The position numbers and the translations under genes are program-made. A model generated the notes under the pieces. That model was not told the origin of the DNA. It did no database searches and was given only the letters and a program-made list of their open reading frames with translations. Shown piece after piece: positions 1-8,149 of a stretch of DNA of 32,803 bases. The stretch spans positions 110,390-143,192 of the forward strand of contig JAJFKJ010000018.1 in NCBI GenBank assembly GCA_021773275.1, written 5' to 3'. How positions within the stretch are numbered: position 1 is the first letter of the stretch; each line of letters opens with the position of its first letter. The DNA is from Gammaproteobacteria bacterium (GTDB lineage Bacteria > Pseudomonadota > Gammaproteobacteria > JABCZS01).

Positions 1-491
1 CTACGCTAACAGGTTTTAGCACAGTTTCTAGTGCTGCAACATTACCGATACTTATCTTAGCGACAGAAAAAAACCTTAAAGATAAAAAAATGGCACAAAC
101 GATAGTACCAGCTGTGGTTAATATTCATACGTTGGGTAGCGCTTTAGGACTAACGATATTGATTTTGGCGACAATGCTTACCTTTAATATGCCATTGCCA
201 CCGTTTGAGTCATTCATTGTTTTTGCCTTCTTTTATGCGCTGAGCAAATTTGCTGTTGCAGCCGTGCCAGGCGGCATGGTAATTGTAGTTGCACCTTTGT
301 TGCAAGCGTATCTTGGTTTTAGTAATGAAATGATTGGTTTAATCACAGCCATTTACATGATCTTTGATCCATTTGGCACGGCAACAAATGTGACTTGCAA
401 TGGTGGTTTTTCGATTATCTTTAGCAGAATATATAATGCTGTAAGAAAGCCTGATTTAGTAAAAGAAGCTGTGGCAGAGCCGGCTTCTTAA
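1..491 (+). CDS. Dicarboxylate/amino acid:cation symporter (DAACS family), C-terminal part
   Basis: The 3' end of a sodium- or proton-coupled carboxylate/amino acid transporter of the inner membrane. The reading frame is open from base 3, so the gene starts outside the window; the ATG at 90 is internal. The serine-rich hairpin of the family is visible (TVSSAATLP), followed by hydrophobic helices, a VPGG turn like the second re-entrant hairpin, and the DPFGTATNV segment of the last helix. Two family motifs are altered. The usual NMDGT stretch reads NIHTL, and the NVTGD stretch reads NVTCN, so acidic residues that bind sodium in GltPh-type proteins appear lost. The assignment to the family is good; substrate and coupling ion are not known. 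The stop TAA is at 489-491, 9 bases from the convergent small gene. Confidence 0.8.
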   Translation, partial: TLTGFSTVSSAATLPILILATEKNLKDKKMAQTIVPAVVNIHTLGSALGLTILILATMLTFNMPLPPFESFIVFAFFYALSKFAVAAVPGGMVIVVAPLLQAYLGFSNEMIGLITAIYMIFDPFGTATNVTCNGGFSIIFSRIYNAVRKPDLVKEAVAEPAS

Positions 492-500
492 AACTTAGCT

Positions 501-641
501 TTATTTTTGCTTACGTTTTAGCTTGCGCTTTTTATGCTGTTCCATAATATGTTCACGGAACTCATAAACAGTTAATCCAATGCCAACCAGCATCAATCCG
601 AATATCACAACAGCAATTTTTATCAGTAGTGCATCATCCAT
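501..641 (-). CDS. Small single-span membrane protein (46 aa)
   Basis: A 46-residue protein with a short acidic start (MDDALL), one hydrophobic helix at about residues 5-27 (ending GIGLTVYEF) and a very basic tail (KKRKLKRKQK), predicting a single-span inner-membrane protein with a cytoplasmic C-terminus. The frame is open further upstream to 725, but the ATG at 641 has a GGGAG element 8 bases before it. It also overlaps the stop of the preceding 59-codon gene by the 8 bases ATGGATGA. The function is unknown. It lies downstream of xerC and is convergent with the symporter gene. Confidence 0.6.
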   Translation of the reverse strand: MDDALLIKIAVVIFGLMLVGIGLTVYEFREHIMEQHKKRKLKRKQK

Positions 642-813
642 CACATTTGCTCCCACACATAAGTTTGAAGTAGATGCCAAAGCATAAAATAGATGGCACC
701 CAAACAGCTGTAAAAAGACTTTCATCTTTGTACCCAGTAAACCACAGGGTGAGTGATAGAATCAGTGAGAAAAATACTGCAAAAAGAATAATAATGTCAG
801 AAAATTTAATCAT
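634..813 (-). CDS. Small two-span membrane protein (59 aa)
   Basis: A short gene read directly from the minus strand, from ATG at 811-813 to TGA at 634-636. The product begins MIKFSDIIILFAVFFSLI and has two hydrophobic segments, about residues 6-26 and 33-51, joined by a short polar turn (GYKDES), then ends SKCDG. It starts 42 bases past the xerC stop, and its last 8 bases overlap the start of the next small membrane protein, so the two are probably translated together. No family was recognised. The alternative, an N-terminally extended version of the downstream gene in the other frame, is less convincing because that extension has no helix pattern or ribosome site. The start signal here is itself weak (TTAGG about 8 bases upstream). 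Confidence 0.5.
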   Translation of the reverse strand: MIKFSDIIILFAVFFSLILSLTLWFTGYKDESLFTAVWVPSILCFGIYFKLMCGSKCDG

Positions 814-855
814 GGCGCTAACCTAATTCAAAGTGTAACTTAACTATAGTATAGA

Positions 856-1761
856 TTATTCTTTTGAGTCAGTGTTTTTCTTGCGAGCACGCGGGTGCGC
901 TTGATCGTAAACGTTAGCAAGGTGCTGAAAATCCAGTTGCGTGTAAATCTGGGTGGTGCTGAGATTGGCATGGCCCAGAAACTCTTGTACAGCACGCAAG
1001 TCACCGCTGGACTCTAATAAATGGCTCGCAACTGAATGGCGTAGTTTATGCGGGTGCAGGCTGCCTGCAAGGCCAAGTTTTTCACCCCAAAATTTCAAGC
1101 GCTTTTGAATGGCGCGATTGCCTAATTGCACGCCACGCTGGCTTATGAATAATGCCTGATGGTCGCCCTTGAGCCACAGTGCGCGTATTTTGAGCCAGGC
1201 TTTAATTTGCATCAATGCTTGCTTGCCGACGGGGACGATGCGGGTTTTATTCCCCTTACCTGTGACGCGCAGCAAGCCTTCCTTAAGGTCTAGATCGGGC
1301 AAGCAGACATTGCTTAATTCACTTAAACGCAAACCTGAAGAATAGAGTAATTCCATGATAGCAAAATCCCGAATTAATATAGGCGTATCATCTGGCTTTA
1401 TTAGTAATGCTGCAATTTGATCAACATCCAAGGTTTTTGGCAGAGGCTTGTCGGCTTTAGGTGTTTTAACGCCAGTCGCAGGGTTAAGCTCACACCAGCT
1501 TTGTTGGCAGCAATATTTAAAAAAACTTCGGATGCTGGCAAGCATGCGTGCGAGTGATCGCGGGGACTTTCCTTTTTTATGCGAATGCATTATCCATTGT
1601 TGGATATCATGGTTGGTAATTTTATTAAGTGTATTTTTCTGTAGATTTTCACACCATTGCTTTAGATCGCGTTGGTAGTTTTCGCAGGTGTTTTTTGACA
1701 AGCAACGCTCAAATTCACAGTATTCAATAAATGATTGAATAGCTTGATTGAGCTCAGCCAT
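856..1761 (-). CDS. xerC: Tyrosine recombinase XerC
   Basis: Site-specific recombinase that with XerD resolves chromosome dimers at dif near the division septum. At 301 aa it is the usual length. The N-terminal SAM-like core-binding domain spans about residues 1-95 and the catalytic domain about 110-290. The catalytic set is complete: R145 in SGLRLSEL, K169 in TGKGNK, H238 and R241 in HPHKLRH, H264 in LGHANLSTTQ and nucleophile Y273 in IYTQLDF. The ATG overlaps the dapF stop by 8 bases (ATGGCTGA), so the two are likely co-translated. In many gammaproteobacteria a DUF484 gene lies between dapF and xerC; it is missing here. The distinction from XerD rests mainly on the dapF neighbourhood. Confidence 0.95.
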   Translation of the reverse strand: MAELNQAIQSFIEYCEFERCLSKNTCENYQRDLKQWCENLQKNTLNKITNHDIQQWIMHSHKKGKSPRSLARMLASIRSFFKYCCQQSWCELNPATGVKTPKADKPLPKTLDVDQIAALLIKPDDTPILIRDFAIMELLYSSGLRLSELSNVCLPDLDLKEGLLRVTGKGNKTRIVPVGKQALMQIKAWLKIRALWLKGDHQALFISQRGVQLGNRAIQKRLKFWGEKLGLAGSLHPHKLRHSVASHLLESSGDLRAVQEFLGHANLSTTQIYTQLDFQHLANVYDQAHPRARKKNTDSKE

Positions 1762-2545
1762 ACCAGGTGCCTTGATATACGTTAACCGCAGGGCCTGTTA
1801 GGTAGACTGATTTTTCTTGATCTGGCCAGGCAACCTGGCAGTCACCACCCGGCATGATGACCTTAACAGGTGAGGCTGTGAGTTCATTTTTAAAGCTAAG
1901 TGCAGCACTGGCGCAAGCCGCTGAACCACACGCTTGTGTAGGGCCAACACCACGTTCGTATACCGCTATTGTGATCGCGTTTTCTGCAATCTTTTTAATG
2001 ACTGTTACATTGACACCGTCAGAAAAATTTTGATGTAGATTTAGCATCTTGCCAAGCTCGTCTAAGTTTAAATTTTGCGTTGCTTCTTGTATAAGAATAG
2101 CATGTGGATTGCTTAATGAAACAGGGTATACCGTGAGGTCTTGGCTGTGATGCTTTATGTCGAATGTTGGCAAAAATTCAGGGGTGCCCATTGCAATAGT
2201 GATATGCTCGTAGTCTTTGATTTGTGTAGTGATGGTTTGTTTGGGCATCGCTAAGCTTAGTGCTTCTTTATCAGACAAGCCCTGCTCATGGATAAAACGA
2301 GCAACACAACGCGCCCCATTGCCACAATGTAAAGCTTGGGAGCCATCCGCATTGTAAATAGTGTAAGAAAAATCAGCTTCCTCATGGCGGCCAACCACCA
2401 ACACCTGATCACAGCCAACGCCCGTGCGTCGATCAGCTAATTTTTGAATAATATCTTTATTGAGATCTACGGTTTGATTAATATTGTCGATAACGACAAA
2501 ATCGTTCCCAAGGCCATGCATTTTACAAAATTTAAATGAAGTCAT
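1754..2545 (-). CDS. dapF: Diaminopimelate epimerase
   Basis: Converts LL-diaminopimelate to the meso form, the precursor of lysine and of peptidoglycan cross-links. The 263-residue product is slightly shorter than the roughly 275-residue E. coli enzyme. The two-cysteine, cofactor-independent site is intact: C74 in HCGNGARC and C206 in QACGSAACA. The N-terminal FCKMHGLGNDFVV motif and the ADRRTGVGCDQ segment are typical. The conserved GNPH motif reads SNPH. It lies 14 bases after lysA and overlaps xerC by 8 bases, giving the common order lptM-lysA-dapF-xerC. The operon makes lysine and cell-wall precursor. Confidence 0.97.
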   Translation of the reverse strand: MTSFKFCKMHGLGNDFVVIDNINQTVDLNKDIIQKLADRRTGVGCDQVLVVGRHEEADFSYTIYNADGSQALHCGNGARCVARFIHEQGLSDKEALSLAMPKQTITTQIKDYEHITIAMGTPEFLPTFDIKHHSQDLTVYPVSLSNPHAILIQEATQNLNLDELGKMLNLHQNFSDGVNVTVIKKIAENAITIAVYERGVGPTQACGSAACASAALSFKNELTASPVKVIMPGGDCQVAWPDQEKSVYLTGPAVNVYQGTWYG

Positions 2546-2559
2546 GTGTTCCCTGATCT

Positions 2560-3732
2560 CTACAGTAGTTTTTCGTGCTGAAATAGATCGCTTATGGTTT
2601 CTCGGCGGCGTACTTCGTGCTCTTTTCCGTCTATAAGTAATATTTCACAGCACTTAGGTCTTGAATTATAGTTCGAACTCATGCTCTGGCCATAGGCACC
2701 GGCGTCTTTTATGGCCAGAATGTCGCCTGCTTGAATCGCAAGCTTGCGGTTTTTCCCTAAAACATCAGAAGATTCGCAAACAGGGCCTACGACTTCATAG
2801 TTGTGTGTGGGGCCTTCACGTTTTTGCAAAGGGGTAATATCATGCCAGGCATCGTACAATGATGGTCGTGCTAAATCATTCATGCCAGCATCAACAATAG
2901 CAAAACGTTTACCATTTTGCTCCTTGATGTATTCAACCTTGGTTAACAGTACGCCAGCTGGGCCAACAATGCAACGGCCTGGCTCTAAAATAAGTTTGAT
3001 GTTTTTGTCGTGCAAAGCTTCATTGAGCATACTGCAGAATGATTGAATATTCATCGGGCTTTCATTTTCATAGGTAATGCCCATACCGCCACCCAGGTCA
3101 ATAAATTCTAATTCAACAGTTTTTGCCAAATCTAGCAAGCGTTGTAGTGCGGCTTGATAGGGCGCTAATTCATTTAATTGTGAGCCAATGTGGCAGGCCA
3201 GGCCTTTTAATTTTATATTTGAATAGGCATCAAGGCGTTGAATAATAGCGGTAATGTGTTCTAATGCAATGCCAAACTTGTGTTCTTTTAAACCCGTAGC
3301 AATGTAAGGGTGTGTTTTAACATTAACGTCGGGGTTAACGCGAAGGGCAACTGGCGCCATTAAGTTTAGGGATTTGGCAACCTGTTGAATGCGCTCCAGT
3401 TCAGGTAGCGATTCTACATTGAAACATGCAATGCCCGCTCGCAGTGCAGATTCTATTTCATCGAATGATTTTGCAACACCAGAGTAAACAATTTTTTGTG
3501 CATCTACGCCAGCGTGTAGGCATCGTTCAAGCTCACCTTTTGAAACTATATCAAAGCCACTGCCGAGTTTTGCAAGTAACTGCAACACGGCAATGTTGCT
3601 GTTGGCTTTAACAGCGTAACAAATTAAATGTGGGATAGTTAAGTTTTTCTCAAAAGCCAGGTAATGCTCCGTGATCATATCAGCATCGTAAACATAAGTA
3701 GGCGTGCCGTATTTTTCGGCAATACTAATCAT
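2560..3732 (-). CDS. lysA: Diaminopimelate decarboxylase
   Basis: PLP-dependent fold-type III enzyme that decarboxylates meso-diaminopimelate to lysine. Visible motifs are the PLP lysine region CYAVKANSN, the GLACHIGSQ strand, the glycine-rich phosphate loop LGGGMGI, the EPGR motif, the substrate cysteine segment GPVCESSD and the AGAYGQSMSSNYN motif. The frame is open upstream to a TTG at 3822, but that part is the shadow of lptM. I chose the ATG at 3732 (390 aa) because it overlaps the lptM stop by 8 bases (ATGATTAG), the junction form used repeatedly here. ATGs at 3750 and 3753 are alternatives, and no start has a strong ribosome site. The N-terminus is about 10-20 residues shorter than the E. 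coli enzyme. Confidence 0.95.
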   Translation of the reverse strand: MISIAEKYGTPTYVYDADMITEHYLAFEKNLTIPHLICYAVKANSNIAVLQLLAKLGSGFDIVSKGELERCLHAGVDAQKIVYSGVAKSFDEIESALRAGIACFNVESLPELERIQQVAKSLNLMAPVALRVNPDVNVKTHPYIATGLKEHKFGIALEHITAIIQRLDAYSNIKLKGLACHIGSQLNELAPYQAALQRLLDLAKTVELEFIDLGGGMGITYENESPMNIQSFCSMLNEALHDKNIKLILEPGRCIVGPAGVLLTKVEYIKEQNGKRFAIVDAGMNDLARPSLYDAWHDITPLQKREGPTHNYEVVGPVCESSDVLGKNRKLAIQAGDILAIKDAGAYGQSMSSNYNSRPKCCEILLIDGKEHEVRRRETISDLFQHEKLL

Positions 3733-3841
3733 CTTGTTCGATTTGTCCATCATGGCTTTCTTTTTCCGGTAGATATAGAGGCCCTGTTTGGCCGCATGCG
3801 ACCAACAGGCTGAGCAAAACAAAAATAATTAAGGGGCGCAT
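3725..3841 (-). CDS. lptM: LptM-type small lipoprotein (YifL/LppL family)
   Basis: A 38-residue lipoprotein precursor read from ATG at 3839-3841 to TAG at 3725-3727. The signal peptide MRPLIIFVLLSLLVA leads to a lipobox (LVAC) with the lipidated cysteine at residue 16, followed by GQTGPLYLPE, the hallmark of the YifL/LptM family. In E. coli LptM assists maturation of the LPS translocon LptD-LptE in the outer membrane. The position directly upstream of lysA matches that in enterobacteria and pseudomonads. It overlaps the lysA coding region. Confidence 0.9.
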   Translation of the reverse strand: MRPLIIFVLLSLLVACGQTGPLYLPEKESHDGQIEQDD

Positions 3842-3845
3842 GCAA

Positions 3846-4619
3846 TTAGCTCCGTAGACCATAGCCTCTTTTAAGAAGCGTTAAGGCAATAACATAAAAC
3901 AACGCAGTAACCAGGAATATAACTGATATGGTTAAACCAATAGGGATGTCAGAGACGCCTAGCATGCTATAACGAAAGGCATCGATCATATATAAAATGG
4001 GGTTCACCAGGGATATTTTTTCCCAGAACGGGGGTAAAATATCGACAGAGTAAAACACACCGCCAAGATAAATTAAAGGGGTTAAAATAAAGGTTGGCAC
4101 TATGGTGACGTCATCGAAGCTTTTTGCAAACATCGAGTTAATAAACCCGGCCAGGGAAAATAGGCAGGCAGTTAAAAAAGTGACAACAAAAATAAGCAGA
4201 GGATATGCTGCATTAATAGGTGCAAAGAATGAGGCCACAATGGCTACTATTATGCCAACAACCATAGCTCTGAGAATTCCGCCAAACATGTAGCCCATTA
4301 AAATCATGCTATTGGGTGTGGGGGAAACAAGAATCTCCTCGATGCTTCTTTGAAATTTTGCACCGTAAAAAGAAGAGACAACATTATTATAGGAGTTCAA
4401 CATGATTGACATCATGATGAGCCCCGGGATGATATATTCGATGTAAGTAAACCCATCTATTGGTGTTACAAAACGACCTATTAAATTGCCGAATACAACG
4501 AAATACAATAAAGCGGTAATTGCGGACGGCAGCATAGTTTGCGCCCAAATGCGAAAGAAGCGGTGCGTCTCTTTTCTGACAATGGTTGCAAATGATATCC
4601 AGTTACTGTAACTATACAT
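3846..4619 (-). CDS. ABC-2 type transporter permease (YadH-like)
   Basis: Inner-membrane permease of an ABC exporter, about 257 aa from the chosen start. Six hydrophobic segments are visible, with the ABC-2 features IEYIIPGLIMMSIM, an FQRSIEEILVSP coupling segment and the late LGGVFYSVDILPPFW loop. I chose the ATG at 4619 over the one at 4640 because it overlaps the ATPase stop by 8 bases (ATGTATAG). Its partner is the ATPase gene just upstream. The pair resembles E. coli YadG-YadH, whose substrate is not established. It ends 4 bases before the lptM start, so transcription may run into the lysA operon. Confidence 0.88.
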   Translation of the reverse strand: MYSYSNWISFATIVRKETHRFFRIWAQTMLPSAITALLYFVVFGNLIGRFVTPIDGFTYIEYIIPGLIMMSIMLNSYNNVVSSFYGAKFQRSIEEILVSPTPNSMILMGYMFGGILRAMVVGIIVAIVASFFAPINAAYPLLIFVVTFLTACLFSLAGFINSMFAKSFDDVTIVPTFILTPLIYLGGVFYSVDILPPFWEKISLVNPILYMIDAFRYSMLGVSDIPIGLTISVIFLVTALFYVIALTLLKRGYGLRS

Positions 4620-5562
4620 CTTCACCACCTTTGGGTTCATTAGCTACGGACGCCGCGGAACCGGTGAGGCTTAAAAACAAAGCTTCAAGGCGATTGCTTT
4701 TATTACGCAAACCTGCAACTTTAATGCCAGCATCGCTAAGGGCTATAAACATTTCATTTAAGGTTTTATTTTCTAGCACTTCTACTTCTAAGGTTTCATT
4801 GTCGATGAGCCGAGTATTGAAACCGCTGAGTTCCGGTGCTTCGGCAATATCATCTTCGAGTTCTAAAATAAAACCTTGAGATGGAAGCCGTGATAGAAGC
4901 TTGCGCATGCTGGTGTTTTCAATGATTTTCCCATGGTCAATAATCGCGATATTTCGGCACAGTGACTCTGCTTCTTCTAAGTAATGCGTTGTTAGAATGA
5001 TGGTCGTACCCTGTTGGTTAATTTTGCGTAGAAATTGCCACATATTGTGGCGTATTTCAATATCGACTCCGGCAGTGGGTTCATCCAAAATGAGAAGCTT
5101 GGGTTTATGGACAATAGCGCGGGCAATCATCAAGCGGCGCTTCATGCCACCGGAAAGCATACGAGCGCGGATGTCGCGTTTATCCCATAAATCGACCTGT
5201 TTTAAAGCGTGTTCAGTGGCTTTAATGGCTTCTTGTCTGGGCATGCCATAATAGCCTGCTTGGTTTTGCACAATGTGCTTAACCTTTTCGAATATATTAA
5301 AATTCATTTCCTGTGGTACAACACCTATGTAGGTTTTTGCTCCAGCCCAGTCCAAGTCTATGTTTTTGTCGAATACTTTGACTATACCGCTTGTCTTGTT
5401 CACAAGAGAGCAAAGAATACCTATGGTTGTGGATTTGCCAGCGCCGTTAGGGCCTAGTAGGGCAAAAAAATCACCTTCTTTAATGGTTAAGGAGATACCC
5501 CTCAGGGCGTGGACATCCCCTGAGTAAACTTTATGAAGATTTTCGATGGTAAGTGCATGCAT
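4612..5562 (-). CDS. ABC transporter ATP-binding protein (YadG-like)
   Basis: Cytoplasmic ATPase that powers the adjacent permease. The 316 residues contain Walker A GPNGAGKST (37-45), a Q-loop (VVPQE, about 81-85), signature LSGGM (136-140), Walker B LLILDE with D160 and E161, and an H-loop (LTTHYLEEAE). The C-terminal 80 residues after the nucleotide-binding domain are longer than in a minimal ABC ATPase, as in drug- or polysaccharide-export ATPases of this group. The first gene of a two-gene unit, it starts 127 bases from the divergent histidine kinase. Substrate unknown. Confidence 0.9.
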   Translation of the reverse strand: MHALTIENLHKVYSGDVHALRGISLTIKEGDFFALLGPNGAGKSTTIGILCSLVNKTSGIVKVFDKNIDLDWAGAKTYIGVVPQEMNFNIFEKVKHIVQNQAGYYGMPRQEAIKATEHALKQVDLWDKRDIRARMLSGGMKRRLMIARAIVHKPKLLILDEPTAGVDIEIRHNMWQFLRKINQQGTTIILTTHYLEEAESLCRNIAIIDHGKIIENTSMRKLLSRLPSQGFILELEDDIAEAPELSGFNTRLIDNETLEVEVLENKTLNEMFIALSDAGIKVAGLRNKSNRLEALFLSLTGSAASVANEPKGGEDV

Positions 5563-5689
5563 GGGCCAATTTTAACACAATATCAAGCACATAATGAGAT
5601 AAAAAAATATGATGATAGCAATAAAGCCATGGACATTAATAGCCCATTTGCTAATATTTATATAAGAATAGTTGGTTTCATTACAAAGA

Positions 5690-8149
5690 ATGGCTATGAA
5701 CAATAACATTAATAAAATATTTGCTTTGACCCTATCAGGCCTGGTTGCCTTGCTAGGCATAATGGTATTGCTGGGCTGGTTCACGGGTAATAAAACGCTT
5801 GTTCAAGTACTGCCGCAATTTGTACCCATGCAATTTAACACAGCCCTGTGTTTTTTACTTATAGGCTTGGGCTTGGCATTAGCTATTGTAAAACATACTA
5901 AAGCGAGCATGGCGCTCGGCAGCATTGTTGGTTTGATCGCGGCCCTAACATTAGCGGAATATATTTTTGCCATTAACTTAGGGATAGATGAATTATTTAT
6001 GCGTCACGACATTACTGTAGAGACTTCACATCCTGGACGCATGGCGCCTATGACGGCGTTTTGTTTCTTTTTAGCTTTTTGCTATTTGGCAGATTTATAT
6101 GCTTGGAAAAATGTTAACGGTAACACAGCCATTGCGGGCTGTTTTTCTCTAATGATTTTTATTTTATCACTATTTGCTTTGGCAGGTTACCTGATGGGTA
6201 TTCCTCAAACATATAGTTGGGGTAATTTAACAAGCATGGCAGTGCATACCGCCCTGGGCTTTTTATGCTGGTCAATTGTGGCTGTAGCACAGGTTTGGCG
6301 CACAATTTGCTTGGCATCAGAAAGAAAATCAATATACAGGCAATTTTTTGTTTTTTTTATAGTTTCATTCACATTTATTTTAATATGGAGCGCAATGAAC
6401 AAAAACGAACAGCGTAACATTGGTATAGGACTAAGTATTGCGGAGCGGCAATTATCAAGCAATATAGAAAAAATCTTAAATTTACAAGTCGACGCACTGG
6501 AAAGAAGTGCGCAACGTTGGAAACAAGGAAACAATACGTCGATGCTGCAATGGGATGCTGATGCGAAAAGTTATGTTAATGATTTTTATGCCCTGCAATC
6601 AATGACGCGTACAGATCAATATTACAGCAAGAAAATGATCGCTGGAATTGAAAAAAACGCGAGTGGCAGCTATGCAATTACTGTGGCGGTGCCGGTTCAG
6701 GCCGGCGATAGATATCTTGGGGCCGTGCTTGCTGTTTATGATTTTGATAAGCTTATATTGCCAGTTGTGGAGAATGAAACAGATTATTATATTGTCTGGA
6801 TTAGATATGGAAATGAAATTGTTCTTAAAACGCATAAAGATGTTGGGCGCTCGTTAGAGCACTATCAGCAAACTGTAAATATGCAGATAGAAGACATGAC
6901 AATGCAACTAGAGATGTGGCCAACCAAGAATACCGTCGCGATGTATCAGTCATGGGTTTCTGGGGCAATGCTTATTGTTGGGATGTTGATGGCTATGTGC
7001 TTGGCAATAGTGTTTGGGCTATTGCATTCTATCAGAAATCTTGAAGCAAGAAACCGTCTTATACTAGATTCGGCTGGAGAAGGTATTTATGAATTAGATG
7101 GCAGCGGAATCACGCAATTTTTAAATAAAGCTGCTGAAGAAATGCTGGGCTGGAAGTCAGATGAGCTTGTTGGCAAATCACAGCATGCAATGATACATCA
7201 TACAAAAAGTGACGGCAGTGCGTACCCGAGAGAAGATTGCCCAATTTATGCAGCTTATCAGGATGGGTGCGTGCATAGTTCTGATGAAGAGGTGTTTTGG
7301 CGAAAAGATGGCAGCTGTTTCGAAGTGGAGTATATTAGCCACCCCGTGAGAAATAGCAAAAATAAAGTTATCGGCTCTGTTGTAACATTCAATGATATCA
7401 GCGAAAGAAAAAAACTAGAGAGAAGAATAATGGATAGTAAAAACGATGTGGAGGCAACAAATAAAGAGCTGGAATCATTCAGTTATTCAGTTTCACATGA
7501 TTTGCGCGCTCCACTAAGACATATCATGGGGTTTATAGACCTGATTGAAAAGAACGACAGCTTCAAAATCAATGAGGCAGGAGAAAAGCATTATAGATAC
7601 ATCCAGGAGTCAGCAGAAAAAATGGGGAGATTGATAGATGGCTTATTGGCTTTTTCGCGTACGGGCCGCGTCGACATGGAAAAAGAAAACGTTGATTTAA
7701 ATAAAATTGCAAAACAGTCTTTTGAGCGGTTAAACGGTGATGTTAAAGATCGGAACATAAATTGGGAGTTTTCTAATCTGCCGACGGTGCAAGGTGATAC
7801 CGTACTTCTTTCCTCAGTGTTTGATAATTTGCTCAGCAATGCTATAAAGTTCACAAAAAATAAAGATGTTGCAGAGATAAAAATTTTGGCGGACGAGGAC
7901 AAGGACGAATACATTGTAAAAGTACAGGACAATGGAGTTGGGTTTGATCAAAAATATGCAGGTAAAATGTTTGGCGTGTTCCAGCGCTTGCATAAAGAGC
8001 AAGACTTTCCCGGAACAGGCATTGGTTTAGCCAATGTACAGAAAATAATAAATAGACATGGCGGAAGAATATGGGCCCAAAGTGAACTTGAGAAAGGAAC
8101 GAGTATATTTTTTTCAGTTCCTAAAGATATAGGCGATAACAATGGATAA
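5690..8149 (+). CDS. Membrane sensor histidine kinase with PAS domain
   Basis: Hybrid-free sensor kinase of about 819 residues. The N-terminal half has about seven hydrophobic segments, including a motif with MQFNTALCFLLIGL and later HPGRMAPMTAF that recurs in bacterial signalling proteins. A probable periplasmic sensor part follows (about 235-425), then another membrane span (about 425-450) and a PAS domain (about 455-570). The HisKA domain has phospho-acceptor H603 in SVSHDLRAPLRH, of the type found in phytochrome-like kinases. The HATPase domain has the N box LLSNAIKFT, the G1 box VQDNGVGF and the G2 box GTGIGLANV. The upstream TTG at 5672 is less likely than ATG 5690 or 5696. The gene overlaps the response regulator by 8 bases (ATGGATAA). 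The signal sensed is unknown. Confidence 0.9.
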   Translation: MAMNNNINKIFALTLSGLVALLGIMVLLGWFTGNKTLVQVLPQFVPMQFNTALCFLLIGLGLALAIVKHTKASMALGSIVGLIAALTLAEYIFAINLGIDELFMRHDITVETSHPGRMAPMTAFCFFLAFCYLADLYAWKNVNGNTAIAGCFSLMIFILSLFALAGYLMGIPQTYSWGNLTSMAVHTALGFLCWSIVAVAQVWRTICLASERKSIYRQFFVFFIVSFTFILIWSAMNKNEQRNIGIGLSIAERQLSSNIEKILNLQVDALERSAQRWKQGNNTSMLQWDADAKSYVNDFYALQSMTRTDQYYSKKMIAGIEKNASGSYAITVAVPVQAGDRYLGAVLAVYDFDKLILPVVENETDYYIVWIRYGNEIVLKTHKDVGRSLEHYQQTVNMQIEDMTMQLEMWPTKNTVAMYQSWVSGAMLIVGMLMAMCLAIVFGLLHSIRNLEARNRLILDSAGEGIYELDGSGITQFLNKAAEEMLGWKSDELVGKSQHAMIHHTKSDGSAYPREDCPIYAAYQDGCVHSSDEEVFWRKDGSCFEVEYISHPVRNSKNKVIGSVVTFNDISERKKLERRIMDSKNDVEATNKELESFSYSVSHDLRAPLRHIMGFIDLIEKNDSFKINEAGEKHYRYIQESAEKMGRLIDGLLAFSRTGRVDMEKENVDLNKIAKQSFERLNGDVKDRNINWEFSNLPTVQGDTVLLSSVFDNLLSNAIKFTKNKDVAEIKILADEDKDEYIVKVQDNGVGFDQKYAGKMFGVFQRLHKEQDFPGTGIGLANVQKIINRHGGRIWAQSELEKGTSIFFSVPKDIGDNNG

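Noticed and set aside
642-725. Longer 74-codon version of the small membrane gene on the minus strand
   Set aside because: The extra residues overlap the 59-codon gene in another frame and lack a ribosome site; ATG 641 has GGGAG at a proper distance.
5572-5784. 70-codon minus-strand frame between the ABC and kinase genes
   Set aside because: It overlaps the start of the kinase antisense, and no ribosome site or conserved pattern was seen.
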